Shown piece after piece: positions 6,977 through 7,697 of a stretch of DNA of 7,697 nt. Source of the DNA: Actinomycetota bacterium (lineage in GTDB: Bacteria > Actinomycetota > Actinomycetes > Nanopelagicales > Nanopelagicaceae). Position numbers and translations under genes: made by a program. Numbering within the stretch: the first letter of the stretch is position 1; every line of letters starts with the position of its first letter. The notes beneath the pieces were generated by a model. The model saw nothing but the letters and a program-made list of their open reading frames with translations. It ran no database searches and was not told the DNA's origin. The stretch is from contig WLHG01000043.1 in assembly GCA_009702845.1 (NCBI GenBank), positions 1 to 7,697 of the forward strand, written 5' to 3'.

Positions 6977-6984
6977 TTTCATAT

Positions 6985-7697
6985 ATGACAAAACGCCGCC
7001 TCGCGATTACTGCAGCATTTGCTGCAATTGCAATCGCACTCACAGGTTGCTCAAAGGCTGACGAAGCTGCAGAAGGCTTCGTCGGAGTAATTCTTCCGGA
7101 TGCAGCATCATCAAACCGTTGGGAAACTGCTGACCGCGGATTCCTACAAGCGGCATTTGATGCAGCTGGAGTTAAAGTAGATATTCAGAATGCAAACGGT
7201 GACGTTGCTGCATTCGCAACAATTGCAGACCAGATGCTTACAGCTGGCGCAAAGGTTCTTATCCTAGTAAACCTAGATTCAGATTCAGCTAAGGCTGTTC
7301 AGGATAAGGCTGCAGCACAGGGTGTTAAGACAATCGACTACGACCGCCTAACACTTAATGGCTCAGCTTCATACTACGTATCATTTGATAACGAAGCAGT
7401 CGGTCGTCTTCAAGGTGAAGGCATCAAGGCATGTCTAGATGCTGCAGGTAAGACAACTGCTCGTATCGTGTACTTGAACGGTTCACCTACAGATAACAAT
7501 GCAACTCTTTTCAAGGCTGGCTATGACTCAGTGCTACGTCCTTTGATCGATTCAAAGGCCTACACACTTGTCGATGACACAGCTGTCCCAGATTGGGATA
7601 ACGCAAAGGGTGGAGTTATTTTCGAACAGCAGCTATCAAAGGCTGGCGGAAAGCTCGATGCAGTTGTTTCAGCTAACGAAGGTCTTGGACTTGCAGC
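6985..7697 (+). CDS. Sugar ABC transporter substrate-binding lipoprotein, XylF-like (C-terminus beyond window)
   Basis: This is the extracytoplasmic receptor of a carbohydrate ABC importer, 237 complete codons of an expected 350 or so. The N terminus is a lipoprotein signal peptide: basic TKRR, an alanine-rich hydrophobic stretch (6-19) and lipobox LTGC with lipidated Cys22. A periplasmic-binding-protein type 1 domain follows. GVILPDAASSNRW (34-46), IDYDR (117-121), SFDNEAVGRLQGE (133-145), NGSPTDNNATLFKAG (165-179) and DAVVSANEG (225-233) correspond to segments of E. coli XylF, so D-xylose or a similar aldose is the most likely ligand. The exact sugar cannot be read from sequence, and ribose- or multiple-sugar binding relatives remain possible. 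The gene is transcribed divergently from argS; permease and ATPase genes would be expected to the right. Codon use is very skewed (all 13 Ser are TCA, 12 of 14 Lys AAG, no ACC/ACG Thr), unlike argS, suggesting very high expression. Confidence 0.9.
   Translation, partial: MTKRRLAITAAFAAIAIALTGCSKADEAAEGFVGVILPDAASSNRWETADRGFLQAAFDAAGVKVDIQNANGDVAAFATIADQMLTAGAKVLILVNLDSDSAKAVQDKAAAQGVKTIDYDRLTLNGSASYYVSFDNEAVGRLQGEGIKACLDAAGKTTARIVYLNGSPTDNNATLFKAGYDSVLRPLIDSKAYTLVDDTAVPDWDNAKGGVIFEQQLSKAGGKLDAVVSANEGLGLA

Larger units (their letters stand above)
6798..6984. other. Divergent intergenic region between argS and the sugar-binding gene
   Basis: These 187 bases contain no plausible gene. They must hold the start signals for the leftward argS-thrB run and for the rightward sugar-binding gene. 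The argS side has four CGTTA repeats and no clear promoter boxes. The right-hand half has a weak plus-strand promoter candidate, two adjacent hairpins and a good Shine-Dalgarno. A shared operator for both directions is possible but not shown. I did not find a classic LacI-type palindrome with a central CG. Confidence 0.7.

Noticed and set aside
1..7697. CRISPR array, insertion sequence, toxin-antitoxin pair, tRNA or rRNA gene
   Set aside because: No regularly spaced repeats, transposase-like frame, small paired genes or tRNA/rRNA-like sequence were found; nearly all bases are assigned to recognised housekeeping genes.

Overview
The window holds a compact chromosomal segment from an actinobacterium with modest GC content. 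The minus strand carries argS, lysA, hom, thrC, thrB and then the start of rho. This is the same order as in Mycobacterium tuberculosis (argS-lysA-thrA/hom-thrC-thrB-rho), and the proteins also look actinobacterial. The mixed, A/T-tolerant codon use and very short gaps fit a streamlined low-GC lineage such as freshwater acI/Nanopelagicales. That assignment is inference and was not tested.

Layout: 1-320 is the N-terminal part of Rho (minus strand, cut by the window edge). 321-475 holds a good sigma70-like promoter for rho and a short leader. 476-6797 is a tightly packed minus-strand run of five genes with gaps of 2, 34, 0 and 1 nt. ArgS charges tRNA-Arg, and LysA makes lysine from meso-diaminopimelate. 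Hom, ThrC and ThrB supply homoserine and threonine from aspartate semialdehyde (homoserine also feeds methionine synthesis). 6798-6984 is a 187-nt divergent intergenic region. From 6985 to the right edge, the plus strand encodes the first 237 codons of a lipoprotein sugar-binding protein related to XylF, the D-xylose-type substrate-binding subunit of ABC importers.

The biosynthetic block is ordinary. I see no CRISPR array, insertion sequence, tRNA/rRNA gene or unfamiliar gene system. The part most worth a second look is the 6798-6984 region. The leader of the sugar-binding gene can form a strong hairpin whose 3' half is also perfectly complementary to the Shine-Dalgarno region, which resembles a translational switch. 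The same region contains an 8-bp inverted repeat and four CGTTA repeats. The sugar-binding gene itself has extreme codon bias (all 13 serines are TCA), which suggests very high expression.
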